Part shown: piece by piece, positions 6,754-6,880 of the stretch
Numbering within the stretch: position 1 is the stretch's first letter
How the letters are laid out: each line of letters opens with the position of its first letter
Assembly (NCBI GenBank): GCA_963935005.1
Contig: CAWWAX010000083.1
Span: 1 to 6,880 of the forward strand
Reading direction: 5' to 3'
Source: GCA-2718595 sp963935005
GTDB lineage: Bacteria > Gemmatimonadota > Gemmatimonadetes > Longimicrobiales > Gaopeijiaceae
Length of the DNA: 6,880 nucleotides
Notes under the pieces: generated by a model
Databases searched by the model: none
Told to the model about the DNA's origin: nothing
Seen by the model: only the letters and a program-made list of their open reading frames with translations
Position numbers and translations under genes: made by a program

Positions 6754-6762
6754 CTCCTCCTT
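6754..6762 (-). promoter_or_regulatory. Ribosome binding site that sets a TTG start for the lipoprotein
   Basis: Minus strand AAGGAGGAG, then CAAG, then TTG at 6749. It is the strongest Shine-Dalgarno match in the window. No ATG follows at a suitable distance in frame: the next in-frame ATG lies inside the hydrophobic core of the signal peptide. Confidence 0.8.
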
Positions 6763-6804
6763 GGTGAACCAGGGTGCTTATGCCAGCTACAGCTTTCGTC
6801 TCCC

Positions 6805-6835
6805 ATAACAGCAAGAGTCGTGCCATGGTTGTAAA
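6805..6835 (-). promoter_or_regulatory. Weak candidate promoter for the lipoprotein gene
   Basis: Minus strand TTTACA (6830-6835), a 19-base spacer, and TGTTAT (6805-6810) preceded by TGC, which resembles an extended -10. Transcription would begin about 45 bases before the TTG start. A second -10-like TATCAT lies farther upstream (near 6847-6852) without a good -35. Spacing is long; this is a suggestion only. Confidence 0.25.
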
Positions 6836-6880
6836 ACCCTGTGTGTATGATACAATCTCAACTAGAGCAGGGGAACTCCT

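Overview
The window carries five genes, all on the minus strand, so it reads from right to left: a repeat-containing lipoprotein (5832-6749), an archaeal-type cofactor-independent phosphoglycerate mutase (apgM, 4492-5706), a catalytic M16 zinc peptidase (3221-4492), its non-catalytic M16 partner (1872-3224), and a gamma-glutamyltransferase (ggt, 1-1694) whose C-terminus runs off the left edge. There are no RNA genes, CRISPR arrays, insertion sequences or phage genes. Every intergenic gap is under 200 bases.

The organism is a bacterium with lipoproteins and a secreted GGT, which suggests a Gram-negative (diderm) cell. Base composition looks balanced, near 50% G+C by eye. Use of ApgM together with a split M16 pair is seen in several poorly cultured bacterial phyla, but I cannot assign a lineage from this window.

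Layout: apgM and the two M16 genes form a tight operon. The apgM stop and the first M16 start share one base (TGATG), and the two M16 genes overlap by four bases (ATGA), so translation is probably coupled. The M16 proteins divide the active site: the upstream one has HxxEH plus the downstream Glu, while the other has lost all of these but keeps the Arg/Tyr pair of the partner subunit. A 177-base gap with its own promoter-like sequence and a strong ribosome binding site precedes ggt, so ggt may be a separate transcript or a re-initiated part of the operon. M16 peptidases and GGT together point to peptide and glutathione turnover. GGT has an export signal and the M16 pair has none, so they would work in different compartments.

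The most unusual part is the lipoprotein. It probably starts at a TTG codon behind a near-perfect Shine-Dalgarno sequence, has a lipobox cysteine at residue 26, and consists mostly of 82-residue helical units. Two units are identical in DNA over 246 bp, and an older diverged unit upstream keeps the same 82-residue register. I do not recognise its family. A composite inverted repeat lies between this gene and apgM and may be a terminator or an operator.
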